Source: Demequina pelophila
GTDB lineage: Bacteria > Actinomycetota > Actinomycetes > Actinomycetales > Demequinaceae
DNA: 64,000 bases
Reading direction: 5' to 3'
Assembly: GCF_000971175.1 (NCBI RefSeq)
Contig: NZ_BBLY01000009.1
Coordinates: 1-64,000, forward strand
The translations under genes were made by a program, and so were the position numbers. Of this stretch, positions 56,514 to 64,000 are shown one piece after another (position 1 is the first letter of the stretch; each line of letters opens with the position of its first letter). The notes below the pieces were generated by a model. It saw only the letters and a program-made list of their open reading frames with translations, was not told the origin of the DNA and ran no database searches.

Positions 56514-57872
56514 TCAGCCGCTGACGCCGACCATCTCGTTCATCTCGACGCCCACCTCGACGGACTTCCACACGGCGCCGCCCACGTAGTCCACGATGTG
56601 CACGGTGCCGGTCGACGGCTCCGTGACGTACGCCATGCCGGCGAGGACGGTGAGGGCGGGGTGCGGGGTCTGCCACGCCTCGGGGACGTCCCAGGCCGCG
56701 GTGACGTCGATGGTGCGCAGCACCTCGCCGGTGTTCTCGTCGAGGACGCGCAGTGCGCCGTCGGTGCCCAGGACCAGGGCCTCGCCCTTGTCGCCGCGGG
56801 CGAGTCCGCGCCAGGTGTACTCGGCGTCGGCGCCCTCGAACGGGTCGACCACCGTGATGACCTCGGTCTCGGCGTTGACCAGGACCACCTCGTTCAGGCC
56901 GATGCCCTGCGCGGGGTCGGTCTTGCGGTCGCCCAGCACCACGTCGGAGCCGTCGACGGAGAAGAGGTTGCCGGTGCGGGCGTACTCCAGGCCGGACGCG
57001 ACCTTGTGGATGTGGTCGCCGTGGAAGACGAGCACGCCGTCCTCGCAGCCGACCATGAGCAGGTCCTCGCCGCCGGCGGTGGTGAAGGCGGTCTCGCCGT
57101 GGACGCCGGGGCAGCGGTCGCTCGACACGATGGTCTCGCCGTCCGCGTCGAGCAGCATCGCGCCGGTGCGGCCGTCCGCGTCGCCGATGGTGACCATGAG
57201 CTCGCCGGCCGCGGTCGGGATCGCGACGCCGTGGTGGGCCTCGTCGGCGGTGTAGTCGCGGATCACGTGGAGGTGGCCGTGCTCGACCATGTCGACCCAC
57301 TCGCTGGTCTCCACGATGGTGACCTCGCCGGTGCCGTCGTCGAAGAACGCGGTGAAGCCGTCGTGGGCGACCACGTGGCCGGGGACGTCCGCCTCGACGA
57401 GCACGTCGGTCAGCTGCGGCTGGGTCGTGTAGTAGTGGAAGTGGTCGCCGTGCGCCCAGGTCCACGTGCCCGCGTCGACGATCGCGAAGCCGCCCGCGGT
57501 GGACACCGCGACGTGGCGGTCGTCGCCCACCGGCTTGATGCGGTTGAAGCCGTCGAGCGCGAGGTCCGCCTCGACCTCGAGCGAGTTCGCGTCGAGGACC
57601 ACCAGGCCGCCGTCGTAGGTCAGCACCAGGCGGGGGGTCTGGGTCGGCATCTCGACCTTGACCGCCGCCTGCTCCTCGGCCTCCTGGTCGTGGTCGTCGT
57701 GCCCCTCGGCCTCGTGGTCGTGGTCGTCGTGGTCGTCGTGCGCGTCGGCCTCGACGGTGGCCGCCGCGTCGACCTCGTCGGCCTCTGCGGTGCCGCAGGC
57801 GGCCAGGAGCAGGGCGAAGGCGGCGGCGCCGGCCGCCACCGCGGCGCGACGCTGGAAGATCTCGAGAGACAT
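56514..57872 (-). CDS. AztD-like zinc-binding lipoprotein (beta-propeller)
   Basis: A 452-residue lipoprotein (lipobox LLAAC, Cys about 26). A His/Asp-rich stretch (HDDHDDHDHEAEGHDDHD, about 45-70) can bind zinc. A propeller-type body of repeated short beta units follows, with further His clusters (WAHGDHFHYY, EHGHLHVI, FHGDHIH). This matches the AztD zinc metallochaperone family, which passes zinc to an AztC-type binding protein. No aztABC genes are next to it, so its partner is elsewhere. The upstream gap holds a Zur-like box over the promoter, giving repression when zinc is ample. Confidence 0.82.
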   Translation of the reverse strand: MSLEIFQRRAAVAAGAAAFALLLAACGTAEADEVDAAATVEADAHDDHDDHDHEAEGHDDHDQEAEEQAAVKVEMPTQTPRLVLTYDGGLVVLDANSLEVEADLALDGFNRIKPVGDDRHVAVSTAGGFAIVDAGTWTWAHGDHFHYYTTQPQLTDVLVEADVPGHVVAHDGFTAFFDDGTGEVTIVETSEWVDMVEHGHLHVIRDYTADEAHHGVAIPTAAGELMVTIGDADGRTGAMLLDADGETIVSSDRCPGVHGETAFTTAGGEDLLMVGCEDGVLVFHGDHIHKVASGLEYARTGNLFSVDGSDVVLGDRKTDPAQGIGLNEVVLVNAETEVITVVDPFEGADAEYTWRGLARGDKGEALVLGTDGALRVLDENTGEVLRTIDVTAAWDVPEAWQTPHPALTVLAGMAYVTEPSTGTVHIVDYVGGAVWKSVEVGVEMNEMVGVSG

Positions 57873-57968
57873 GGTTCACCGGACCCGGGCGGGGTCCACC
57901 TTTCTGAAGTCGTGACGCGCCGGGGACGTATCCCGTCCGAGCCGACGCCCGTCAGTGGGACTGGTTCG

Positions 57969-57999
57969 AGGGTAACAACAAACGAGAACGATTATCAAC
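57969..57999 (-). promoter_or_regulatory. Zur-like box overlapping the aztD-type promoter
   Basis: The sequence ACGAGAACGATTATCAAC (57982-57999) resembles the Zur/Fur palindrome TGAAAACGATTTTCA. On the minus strand it contains TTGATA (57993-57998) as a -35 box. TACCCT (57969-57974) lies 18 bases on as the -10. Zinc-loaded Zur bound here would block transcription. The divergent GyrI-like gene starts 136 bases away and could share the site. Confidence 0.65.
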
Positions 58000-58134
58000 C
58001 GCGATAGTGTGACCCGTGCCACAGCGCCCGGGCCGGGAGCCCCGCCGCCCACCACCGCCCGGCCCCCTCACCGGCGCGGCGTAGGCTCGAACCGGGCCCG
58101 CACATCGGCCCTCACCACCCGACCCGGAGGCGCG

Positions 58135-58740
58135 ATGACCGAGAAGGTCGACCTCAAGAAACTGGACGGCTACCAGGGCCGTCGCGGCGAGATCCGACAG
58201 TTGGAGCTGCCGCCGGCGCGCTACCTCGCGGTCGACGGCGCGGGCGACCCCAACGGCTCGCCGGCGTTCGAGCGCGCCATCGGGGCGCTCTACCCCGTCG
58301 CCTACGCGCTCAAGTTCGCGAGCAAGGCGCGCGGCCGCGACTACGTGGTGCCGCCGCTCGAGGGCCTGTGGTGGGCCGAGGACATGGACGCCTTCGCCGT
58401 CGCGCGCGACAAGTCGCGCTGGAGCTGGACGCTCCTGCTGCTCATCCCCGACTTCGTGGACGACACCCTGGTGGCCGACGCTCGCGAGGCCGCCGCGGCC
58501 AAGGCGGACGTCGAATCCGTCCGCGTCGAGGCCCTCGACGAGGGACGATGCGTCCAGACCCTCCACGTGGGGCCGTTCGACGACGAGGGGCCCGTCATCG
58601 AGCGGATGCACCAGGAGTTCATGCCCGCGCACGGACTGCGGCCGTCGGGCCACCACCACGAGATCTACCTGAGCGACTTCCGGCGCGCGGCGCCGGAGAA
58701 GTGGCGAACCCTCATCCGCCAGCCGGTCGAGGCGGTCTGA
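58135..58740 (+). CDS. GyrI-like small-molecule-binding protein
   Basis: A 201-residue soluble protein of the GyrI-like group (AraC effector-binding fold). It has LPPARYLAVDGAGDPNGSPAFERAIGALYPVAYALKF, VPPLEGLWWAEDM and QTLHVGPFDDEGPVIERMHQEF, followed by HHEIYLSDFRRA. ATG at 58135 follows GGAGG six bases ahead; the frame from 58009 has no site. Related proteins bind or hydrolyse hydrophobic small molecules and toxins. It is divergent from the zinc gene and convergent with the TetR gene. Confidence 0.85.
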   Translation: MTEKVDLKKLDGYQGRRGEIRQLELPPARYLAVDGAGDPNGSPAFERAIGALYPVAYALKFASKARGRDYVVPPLEGLWWAEDMDAFAVARDKSRWSWTLLLLIPDFVDDTLVADAREAAAAKADVESVRVEALDEGRCVQTLHVGPFDDEGPVIERMHQEFMPAHGLRPSGHHHEIYLSDFRRAAPEKWRTLIRQPVEAV

Positions 58741-58792
58741 CCGCGCCACCGGAGCGCCGCCGGCTCAGACCCGCACCGGCCGGCGGTACGGC

Positions 58793-59368
58793 TCAGACCC
58801 GCGCCGGCACCGCCACCGTCACCAGCAGCCGCGCGGTCGCCTTCACCGCATCGGCCCGGCGCGTGCCGGGATCGACCGCGCCGGCGGCGAGCGCACCGTC
58901 GAGCAGCGCGCTCAGAGACGCGGCGATCCGGTCCGGGTCGTCCACCCCGGCCTGCGCGGCGAGGCCCCGCATCCAGTCCCGCACGTCCTCCTTGTGGCGG
59001 ACGATGCGCGCATGGGCGCGCGAGTCCGGGTCCACCTCCGCGGCGGCGTTGATGAAGGCGCAGCCGCGGAAGTAGCCGGCCTCGCACAGCCGGCCCACGG
59101 CGTCGAACATCCCGACCAGTCGGTCCGCGGGCGTGGGGCCCGCGGCCTCGGCGGCCTCGCGCAGACGGCCCCGCCACCACCGGTCGACCTCGTCCAGGTA
59201 GGCCTCGACCAGGTGGTCCTTGCTGGAGAAGTGCGAGTACAGCGTGGCCTTCGCGACGTCGGCCGCCCCGACCACCCTGTCCACCCCGACGCCGCGGATC
59301 CCGTACGAGTAGAAGAGGAAGCGGGCGGCCTCGAGGATGCGCGCGCGGGCGGAGGTGGCGGAGGGCAT
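58793..59368 (-). CDS. TetR-family regulator
   Basis: A 191-residue TetR regulator. An N-terminal helix-turn-helix (about 8-50: ARILEAARFLFYSYGIRGVGVDRVVGAADVAKATLYSHFSSKD) is followed by a ligand domain with FRGCAFINAAAEV, a Cys-bearing helix seen in the AcrR/LfrR-like group. A 16-base palindrome lies 75 bases upstream. Likely it controls itself and perhaps the divergent unknown gene at 59579. Confidence 0.88.
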   Translation of the reverse strand: MPSATSARARILEAARFLFYSYGIRGVGVDRVVGAADVAKATLYSHFSSKDHLVEAYLDEVDRWWRGRLREAAEAAGPTPADRLVGMFDAVGRLCEAGYFRGCAFINAAAEVDPDSRAHARIVRHKEDVRDWMRGLAAQAGVDDPDRIAASLSALLDGALAAGAVDPGTRRADAVKATARLLVTVAVPARV

Positions 59369-59441
59369 GAGGGGAACCCTAGGCAGGCCGGACCGGTCGT
59401 TCCGGCGGCCGTGGGTCCCGCTCCCGCACGAAATCGGGCAC

Positions 59442-59457
59442 CAGACAGACCTGTCTG
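59442..59457. promoter_or_regulatory. TetR-type operator palindrome
   Basis: CAGACAG AC CTGTCTG is a perfect seven-base inverted repeat around two bases, of the class bound by TetR proteins. It lies between the divergent TetR gene and the acidic-protein gene, 74 and 121 bases from their starts. Confidence 0.7.
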
Positions 59458-59578
59458 TCGGCGTGTCGGGAGCGCACGGGCCGGTCCGGACGCCCGGTGC
59501 GCGTCGAGGGGCCCTACCACCGCCGGGGCCCGCCCGGACCGGTCAGTCGGCGGGACCGGACCGGTCTACCGTGGAGGG

Positions 59579-60022
59579 GTGAGCGCACTTCCCCCCGACG
59601 ATGAGGACGCCCTCGAGATCGAGGTCGAGGAGTTCCGCGAGCTGTACGCCGACGACCCGGACATCGCCGCACGCGTCCACGCCGCGGTCCGTCGCGACCA
59701 CCCGGACCGGGCCTCGCTGGCCGATGCGGTGGTCGACTCCCTGATCGCCGGCTCCGACATGCACGACGACGAGGCCGCGATCGACGAGGTCATCGACGCG
59801 TGCCGACGCCTCATGCCGCTCGCGCCGGTGATCGCCCACCTGCGCGCCGAGGGCCAGTCGGTCCGGGCGGACCTGCTCGAGTCCGCGCCGGCGGCCGCCG
59901 GCCGTTGGCTGTCCGAGGGCGGCTGGGCGATCCACGACGCCGAGGGCGAGGAGGTCGCCTTCGTCTTCGCCCGCCCGGACGTCGACCGGTCCTGGGTGAT
60001 GATGCTCGACGGCGGGCGCTGA
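59579..60022 (+). CDS. Acidic protein of unknown function
   Basis: A 147-residue soluble protein, very rich in Asp and Glu at the N-terminus (PPDDEDALEIEVEEFRELYADD). A mostly helical middle is followed by a short beta-type end (GRWLSEGGWAIHDAEGEEVAFVFARPD). GTG at 59579 is used although GGAGG sits too close to be ideal. No family is recognised. It shares the upstream region with the TetR gene and so may be its target. Confidence 0.55.
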   Translation: MSALPPDDEDALEIEVEEFRELYADDPDIAARVHAAVRRDHPDRASLADAVVDSLIAGSDMHDDEAAIDEVIDACRRLMPLAPVIAHLRAEGQSVRADLLESAPAAAGRWLSEGGWAIHDAEGEEVAFVFARPDVDRSWVMMLDGGR

Positions 60023-60025
60023 CCT

Positions 60026-60079
60026 TTCGACGAGCGCGGAGCCTCCGACGAGCGCTGAACCTCCGACGGGCGCCGAGCC
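60026..60079. repeat. Three imperfect 18-bp tandem repeats between convergent genes
   Basis: Units TTCGACGAGCGCGGAGCC, TCCGACGAGCGCTGAACC and TCCGACGGGCGCCGAGCC follow one another in the 64-base gap between the acidic-protein gene and the UbiB gene. They may have arisen by duplication of the gene end. Confidence 0.75.
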
Positions 60080-60086
60080 CACCCGA

Positions 60087-61760
60087 CTACCGCGACCGGC
60101 GCGCGCCGAACACCGCGTGCAGCAGCGGCACCGCCGATGCGATCATGAGCGCCGAGCCCAGCCCGGGCTCGTCCGGCCGCAGCCACGCCCCGCCGAAGAT
60201 CATCCCGCCGAAGATCACGGCCGAGGTGAGCCGGCGCACCCCGCGCTCGGCCCTCTCCACCAGGGCCTCGACCCGGGGCACATGCACCGCGAGGTCGCCG
60301 GACTCGACCCGCGCGAGCGCGCCATCGAGGCGGCGCGGAGCCCGCAGCGCGATCTGGGCGAGGTCGCGCGCCTCCCGCGCCACGTCACCCAGCACGTTGC
60401 GACCCTCCTCGCGCAGCAGGTGCTGCGCGTACGGCTCCACCGAGTCCCACGCGTTGTAGGCGGGATCGAGCGACGTGCACAGTCCGGACGTCAGCGAGAC
60501 GGCGCGGATGATGAGCAGGAAGTCCTCGGGCAGCTGGAACGGCATCTCGAGGAGCACGTCGCTGAACTCCTCCGCGAACGCGCGGAACTCGCTCGCGTCC
60601 AGCCCCTTGAGCTCTCCCAGGCCCATGCCGCCGAACCGGGCGAACACCTGGGACACCACCCGCTCCAGCTCGACCCGGTCGGCCGAAGGGAGCAGCACCC
60701 CCGCATCGTCCATCGCGTCGACCATGCCCTGGCCGTTGCGCGCGGCCGCGGCGATGATGAGCGCGCGCAGCGCGCCCCGCAGCCGGTCGGGGACCTCGCC
60801 CATCATTCCGAAGTCGACGAACGTGAGCGTCCACGCGGGATCCTCGCCCGGGTGCGGGGTGATGAAGAGGTTCCCCGGGTGCGGGTCCGCGTGGAAGAAG
60901 CCGTGCGTGAACAGCTGGTCGAACATCACGTCCGCGAACGCCTTGGCGACGTCCGCGGAGTCGATCCCCGCCGCTCGCAGGCCGTGGCCGTCCGTGATCT
61001 TGATCGCGCTGACATCCTCGAGGGTGAGCACCTGGCGGGTGGTCCGCTCCCACACCACGTCGGGCACGCGCACGCGCGCGTCCACCGCGAAGCTGTCACG
61101 GAACCGCTCGGCGTTCGCACCCTCGTTGAGGTAGTCGATCTCCTTGAGGCTCGCGGTCGCGAACTCGCCGATCAGCGCGTGCATGTCCACCCGGTCCCGC
61201 ACGGCGCGGAAGCGCATCGCCCATCCGCCCACGCGGCGCAGCGCGGCGAGGTCGACCGCGACGACCTCCGCGATGCCCGGCCTCTGCACCTTGACGATCA
61301 CCTTCGCGAATCCGGCGCGGCGTGCATCGTCCCCCGCCAGGCGCGCCCGGTGGGCCTGGCCCAGCGAGGCCGCCGCGACCGGTTCCTCGTCGAACTCCGC
61401 GTACACCCGATCGAGCGGCACGCCCAGCTGCGCCTCCGCGAGCGCCCGGATGTCCGCGAACCGCTCCGCGGGCACCTCGTCCTGGAGGTCCTCGAGCTCC
61501 TTGGTGAACTCGGGCGGGAGCACGTCCAGCCTGGTCGAGAGGAACTGGCCCAGCTTGATCATCAGCCCGCCGAGTTCGACCGCGAGCACGCGGAACCGGC
61601 TCGCGAACGCCTGCAGCCGCGCCTCGCGCGACCGGTCCGCGACCCGCGCGAGGCCGATCCGCGGGAGAACCCCCTCGTACCACCACGTGCGCAGGAAGTG
61701 CCACGCGGCGAAGCGCAGGATGCGCCGGTAGCGGGCGCGGCCACGGACGGCGTGGGGCAT
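60087..61760 (-). CDS. ABC1/UbiB-family atypical kinase
   Basis: A 557-residue UbiB/ABC1 protein. Kinase-like parts are the Ala-rich loop ASLGQAHRARL, the ATP-site Lys in KVIVKVQRPGI, the catalytic loop FFHADPHPGNLFI and the metal site VDFGMMG. An N-terminal KxGQ motif (LIKLGQFLSTRLDVLPPEF) is typical of the family. Two membrane helices end the protein (about 508-550). Members support quinone or prenyl-lipid metabolism in membranes. It follows padR-type regulator by 29 bases and is probably co-transcribed. Confidence 0.92.
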   Translation of the reverse strand: MPHAVRGRARYRRILRFAAWHFLRTWWYEGVLPRIGLARVADRSREARLQAFASRFRVLAVELGGLMIKLGQFLSTRLDVLPPEFTKELEDLQDEVPAERFADIRALAEAQLGVPLDRVYAEFDEEPVAAASLGQAHRARLAGDDARRAGFAKVIVKVQRPGIAEVVAVDLAALRRVGGWAMRFRAVRDRVDMHALIGEFATASLKEIDYLNEGANAERFRDSFAVDARVRVPDVVWERTTRQVLTLEDVSAIKITDGHGLRAAGIDSADVAKAFADVMFDQLFTHGFFHADPHPGNLFITPHPGEDPAWTLTFVDFGMMGEVPDRLRGALRALIIAAAARNGQGMVDAMDDAGVLLPSADRVELERVVSQVFARFGGMGLGELKGLDASEFRAFAEEFSDVLLEMPFQLPEDFLLIIRAVSLTSGLCTSLDPAYNAWDSVEPYAQHLLREEGRNVLGDVAREARDLAQIALRAPRRLDGALARVESGDLAVHVPRVEALVERAERGVRRLTSAVIFGGMIFGGAWLRPDEPGLGSALMIASAVPLLHAVFGARRSR

Positions 61761-61789
61761 CGGCTCTCCCTCGGCCCCGCCGCGGTCGG

Positions 61790-62353
61790 TCAGTCCTGGG
61801 CGAGGATGCTGTAGATCCTACGGCGGGTCGCCTCGAGCTCCGCCGCCGCGGACTTCTGCTGCTCGGGCGTGCCGGTCCGCGCCACGTGCGCGACCACCTG
61901 CGCGAGCTCGAAACCCGCCCTGCTCACGGCCCCCACGGGCCCGTCGCGGTGGCCCGTCTTGTCCTCGGGCTTCGCCTCGGTGTTCCACGGTGCCGATGCG
62001 GCGGCCGCGGCCGCGTCCACCCTCCCCTCCTCGGTGAGCGAGTAGATCTTGCGATCCTCGGAGGTCTCGACGGAGACGAGGCCCTCGTCGGCGAGCAGCT
62101 GCAGCGTGGGATACACCGAGCCGGCGCTGGGCTTCCACGTGCCGCCCGTGCGCTCCTCGATCTCGCGAATGACCTGGTAGCCGTGCATGGGCTGCTCGTG
62201 GAGCAGCGCCAGGATGGCGGTGCGGACGTCGCCGCGACCCATCCGGGGCGCGACGCGCTTGTCGAACTCGGAGCGGATCTGCTCCATCGCATCCCACATG
62301 GCGTCCATCGCGTCGGCCGCGCGCTTGGTGCCGGGGCGGTAGTTGGTGCTCAT
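61790..62353 (-). CDS. PadR-family regulator
   Basis: A 187-residue PadR regulator. A winged helix (RTAILALLHEQPMHGYQVIREIEERTGGTWKPSAGSVYPTLQLL) is preceded by ~45 residues rich in Met, Asp and Arg, and followed by a C-terminal dimer helix. ATG at 62353 has GGAGG. A GATATATC-centred palindrome lies 41 bases upstream and is the probable own operator. It is first in an operon with the UbiB gene. Confidence 0.92.
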   Translation of the reverse strand: MSTNYRPGTKRAADAMDAMWDAMEQIRSEFDKRVAPRMGRGDVRTAILALLHEQPMHGYQVIREIEERTGGTWKPSAGSVYPTLQLLADEGLVSVETSEDRKIYSLTEEGRVDAAAAAASAPWNTEAKPEDKTGHRDGPVGAVSRAGFELAQVVAHVARTGTPEQQKSAAAELEATRRRIYSILAQD

Positions 62354-62393
62354 GACAACCTCCTCCCGGGGGCGGCCTCGCCCCCGAACGATA

Positions 62394-62413
62394 CTGAGCG
62401 ATATATCTTTCAG
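62394..62413. promoter_or_regulatory. PadR-type operator palindrome
   Basis: CTGAGCGATATATCTTTCAG has arms CTGA/TCAG and a GATATATC centre; only two base pairs between them fail. It is the one AT-rich spot in the region and sits between the divergent PadR and CcdA genes. Confidence 0.65.
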
Positions 62414-62558
62414 GGTCGCACGGGTGCGAGCGGTTGGCAAGGGGTCGCCACCCATGCGGCGGGAGCGGCACACTCGGCACGTGCCGCCCGCCGTCGCGCC
62501 ACCCATCCACGGCGGCGGCCGTCCCGAATAGGGTGGCGACAGCCCGGAAGGAGCCCCC

Positions 62559-63470
62559 ATGGTCGTCGGCGACGTCGCGTACGCCCTGCTGCTGGGCGCG
62601 GTGGCCGCATTCAATCCCTGCGGATTCGCCCTGCTGCCCGCCTATCTCACGCTCATCGTCACCGGTTCCGCCGGCGCGGTGGGCGGCGGCGCCGGGATTG
62701 CCGCCCAGGCACCGCGCGCCGTCGCCCTGCGTCGGGCCCTGGGATTCGCCGGGGCGATGACGGTGGGCTTCGTGGCGGTGTTCCTCGCCTTCGGCCTGCT
62801 CTTCGGCGGGGTGAGCCTGGGCCTGCAGGGATCCGTGCTGCCCTACGTGTCGTACGTGACCGTGGTGCTGGGCGCGCTGGTCGTGGCGCTCGGCGTGGTC
62901 ATGGCCGTCCGGGGCGAACTGTCGGGTCCCGGACTCGGCGCGCTGTCGCGGGGCTCGCGCGCGCCGGGGCGCACCTTCGCGTCGCAGGTGGCGTACGGCG
63001 CGTCGTTTGCGGTCGCGTCGCTCAGCTGCACCATCGGGCTCTTCCTCGTGGTCGTGACGCAGGCGCTCGACGCCCCCGGCCCGGCCGCCGCGATCGCGCC
63101 CTTCCTCGCCTACGGCGTGGGCATGGGAGCGTCCGTGGTGCTCGTCTCGCTCGCGGCCGCACTGGCGGGAACGTCCGCCGCGACGGCCCTGCGGCGCCGG
63201 ACGCCCCTGCTCATGCGGGCCGGCGGGGTCCTCATGGTGCTCGCCGGCCTCTACGTCGTGGTGTTCGGCCTGGCAGAGGTGCTGCCGCGCTTCGGAATCC
63301 ACACCCTCGACGGCGTCCTGCTCACCACCGCCCGCTGGCAGTCCTCGATCACCCACGCCATCCAGGGGTGGGGCACCCCGGTGCTGGTGTCGCTGGCGGC
63401 CCTCGCGGTCGTCGCGACCGCCGCCGTGCTGGTGGCGGCCCGGCGCGCCGAAGCGGTCGCCGCGAAGTAG
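62559..63470 (+). CDS. ccdA: CcdA-type disulfide reductase membrane protein
   Basis: A 303-residue CcdA/DsbD-membrane-domain protein with six to seven helices. The two redox cysteines are in FNPCGFALLPAYL (about residue 20) and ASLSCTIGLFLVV (about residue 155). It carries electrons from cytoplasmic thioredoxin to thiol proteins outside, as needed for cytochrome c maturation or similar. ATG at 62559 follows AAGGAG. A thioredoxin-like gene lies next to it, convergent, and is its likely partner. Confidence 0.92.
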   Translation: MVVGDVAYALLLGAVAAFNPCGFALLPAYLTLIVTGSAGAVGGGAGIAAQAPRAVALRRALGFAGAMTVGFVAVFLAFGLLFGGVSLGLQGSVLPYVSYVTVVLGALVVALGVVMAVRGELSGPGLGALSRGSRAPGRTFASQVAYGASFAVASLSCTIGLFLVVVTQALDAPGPAAAIAPFLAYGVGMGASVVLVSLAAALAGTSAATALRRRTPLLMRAGGVLMVLAGLYVVVFGLAEVLPRFGIHTLDGVLLTTARWQSSITHAIQGWGTPVLVSLAALAVVATAAVLVAARRAEAVAAK

Positions 63471-63539
63471 CGCCCCGCACCTGCGCCCGCGCCTGCGGAC
63501 GCGCCGCGCCCCCGCGCCCCAGCCTCCCCCGCGCCGCTG

Positions 63540-63596
63540 GAGCGAATTGTGTCGCTTTGGACCACTCCGCGCGCCTCACGGAGCGAATCGTGACGC
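63540..63596 (-). repeat. 57-bp intergenic repeat with paired motif, copy 2
   Basis: Read on the minus strand, GCGTCACGATTCGCTC and GCGACACAATTCGCTC start 41 bases apart, the same layout as at 26844-26900. The ends are well conserved and the middle ten bases are diverged. It lies in the gap between ccdA and the convergent thioredoxin-like gene. Confidence 0.8.
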
Positions 63597-63617
63597 TTGC
63601 GCGACGCGATCCTCAAC

Positions 63618-64000
63618 CTAGGACGCGGCGAGGGCCTCGGCTCGCTCCACGATGTCGGCGCCCGTCACGCCGGCGCCCACGACCTCGACCGCGCCCGAGT
63701 CGTCGATGAACAGCAGCGTCGCCTGGCTCGCGACGTCGAAGCGGCGCCACACGGACCCGTCGGTGTCGGCGATGTGCGTGAGGTCGCCCAGCCCGGTGTC
63801 GGCGACGAACCGCCCCATGTACTCGAGGTCCTCGGACAGGCCCGCGACGCCGATGAGCGGCACGCCGTCCGGCATGTCGGTCGCGGCAGCGGCGATCTCC
63901 GCGGCCTCGGCGACGCAGGTGGGGCACCAGGGCGCCCAGAACCACAGCACCACGTCGGTGCCGGCCAGCCCGCTCCCCTCGAAGGTGCCGCCGTCGACGG
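63618..64000 (-). CDS. TlpA/thioredoxin-like protein (N-terminus outside window)
   Basis: The last 127 residues of a thioredoxin-fold protein. The redox motif WCPTC lies in LWFWAPWCPTCVAEA, followed by IGVAGL, and the cis-Pro-equivalent region SQATLLFIDDSGAV. The cis-Pro itself is replaced (QATLLF instead of the usual xPTxF). The frame is open to the window edge (DGGTFEGSGLAGTD precedes VVLWF), so the internal GTG at 63953 is not the true start. It is probably an exported thiol protein reduced by the neighbouring CcdA. Confidence 0.85.
   Translation of the reverse strand, partial: VDGGTFEGSGLAGTDVVLWFWAPWCPTCVAEAAEIAAAATDMPDGVPLIGVAGLSEDLEYMGRFVADTGLGDLTHIADTDGSVWRRFDVASQATLLFIDDSGAVEVVGAGVTGADIVERAEALAAS

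Overview
The window is very GC-rich, with GTG starts, 1-8 nt translational overlaps and few long intergenic gaps. It carries a UDP-galactofuranose system (Glf, a GlfT2-like polymerase, a GlfT1-like enzyme), LGFP repeats, a WXG100-like small protein and leaderless-type promoters. These point to a Gram-positive actinomycete, probably Micrococcales (Demequina/Cellulomonas-like). That placement is inferred from gene content, not from a marker gene. No rRNA, tRNA or CRISPR array was seen.

Positions 1-4562 are a nest of insertion sequences. The 3' half of an IS21 element (istB plus a truncated istA) abuts an IS256-family element. The IS256 transposase gene is split by a complete ISL3-family element with a perfect 8-bp target duplication. 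Removing the ISL3 copy restores the IS256 reading frame.

Positions 4817-25210 are a cell-surface polysaccharide locus, almost entirely on the minus strand. Read from its 5' side it holds GT2 enzymes (one GlfT1-like), a lipoprotein, a secreted lysozyme-like/LGFP/repeat protein, GT2 and GT4 enzymes, then glf, glfT2, an ABC exporter pair, a GT2, a second ABC exporter pair, a putative sialyltransferase, a fused CMP-nonulosonate synthetase/HAD phosphatase, a DUF6716-type enzyme and a NeuB-type synthase. The genes are tightly overlapped. Together they predict a galactofuranose glycan and a nonulosonate (perhaps Kdn) polymer, each with its own exporter. One large membrane protein (16743-18563) is divergent inside the locus.

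Positions 25261-40095 hold mixed chromosomal genes: hisC/pat, a small 4-TM protein, a WXG100-like protein coupled to an alpha/beta hydrolase, purB, a CPBP protease, a large LPG-synthase/flippase-like protein, a lower-GC OGG-fold gene, a secreted BNR_4 protein sharing a 45-residue repeat with the LGFP protein, a CNNM/HlyC protein, an SDR and a TSUP exporter.

Positions 40127-46093 look like a taurine/sulfonate module: a MocR regulator (TauR-like), TauABC and a taurine:pyruvate-type aminotransferase, with the TSUP (TauE-like) exporter beside it. Positions 46358-48535 hold a CPBP protease, a vapBC toxin-antitoxin pair and two small membrane proteins. Positions 48912-56282 hold an AraC/FeaR-like regulator, an aromatic-type aldehyde dehydrogenase and a complete Liv-type ABC transporter in one overlapping operon.

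Positions 56514-64000 hold an AztD-like zinc protein behind a Zur-like box, a GyrI-like protein, a TetR regulator with a palindromic operator, an unknown acidic protein, a UbiB/ABC1 kinase with a PadR regulator and a PadR-type palindrome, CcdA, and a thioredoxin-like protein cut by the window end.

The most notable non-coding signals are a 57-bp paired motif found in two convergent intergenic gaps, a 12-copy 10-bp minisatellite between divergent genes, and a ~97-nt hairpin between the regulator and transporter of the taurine module.
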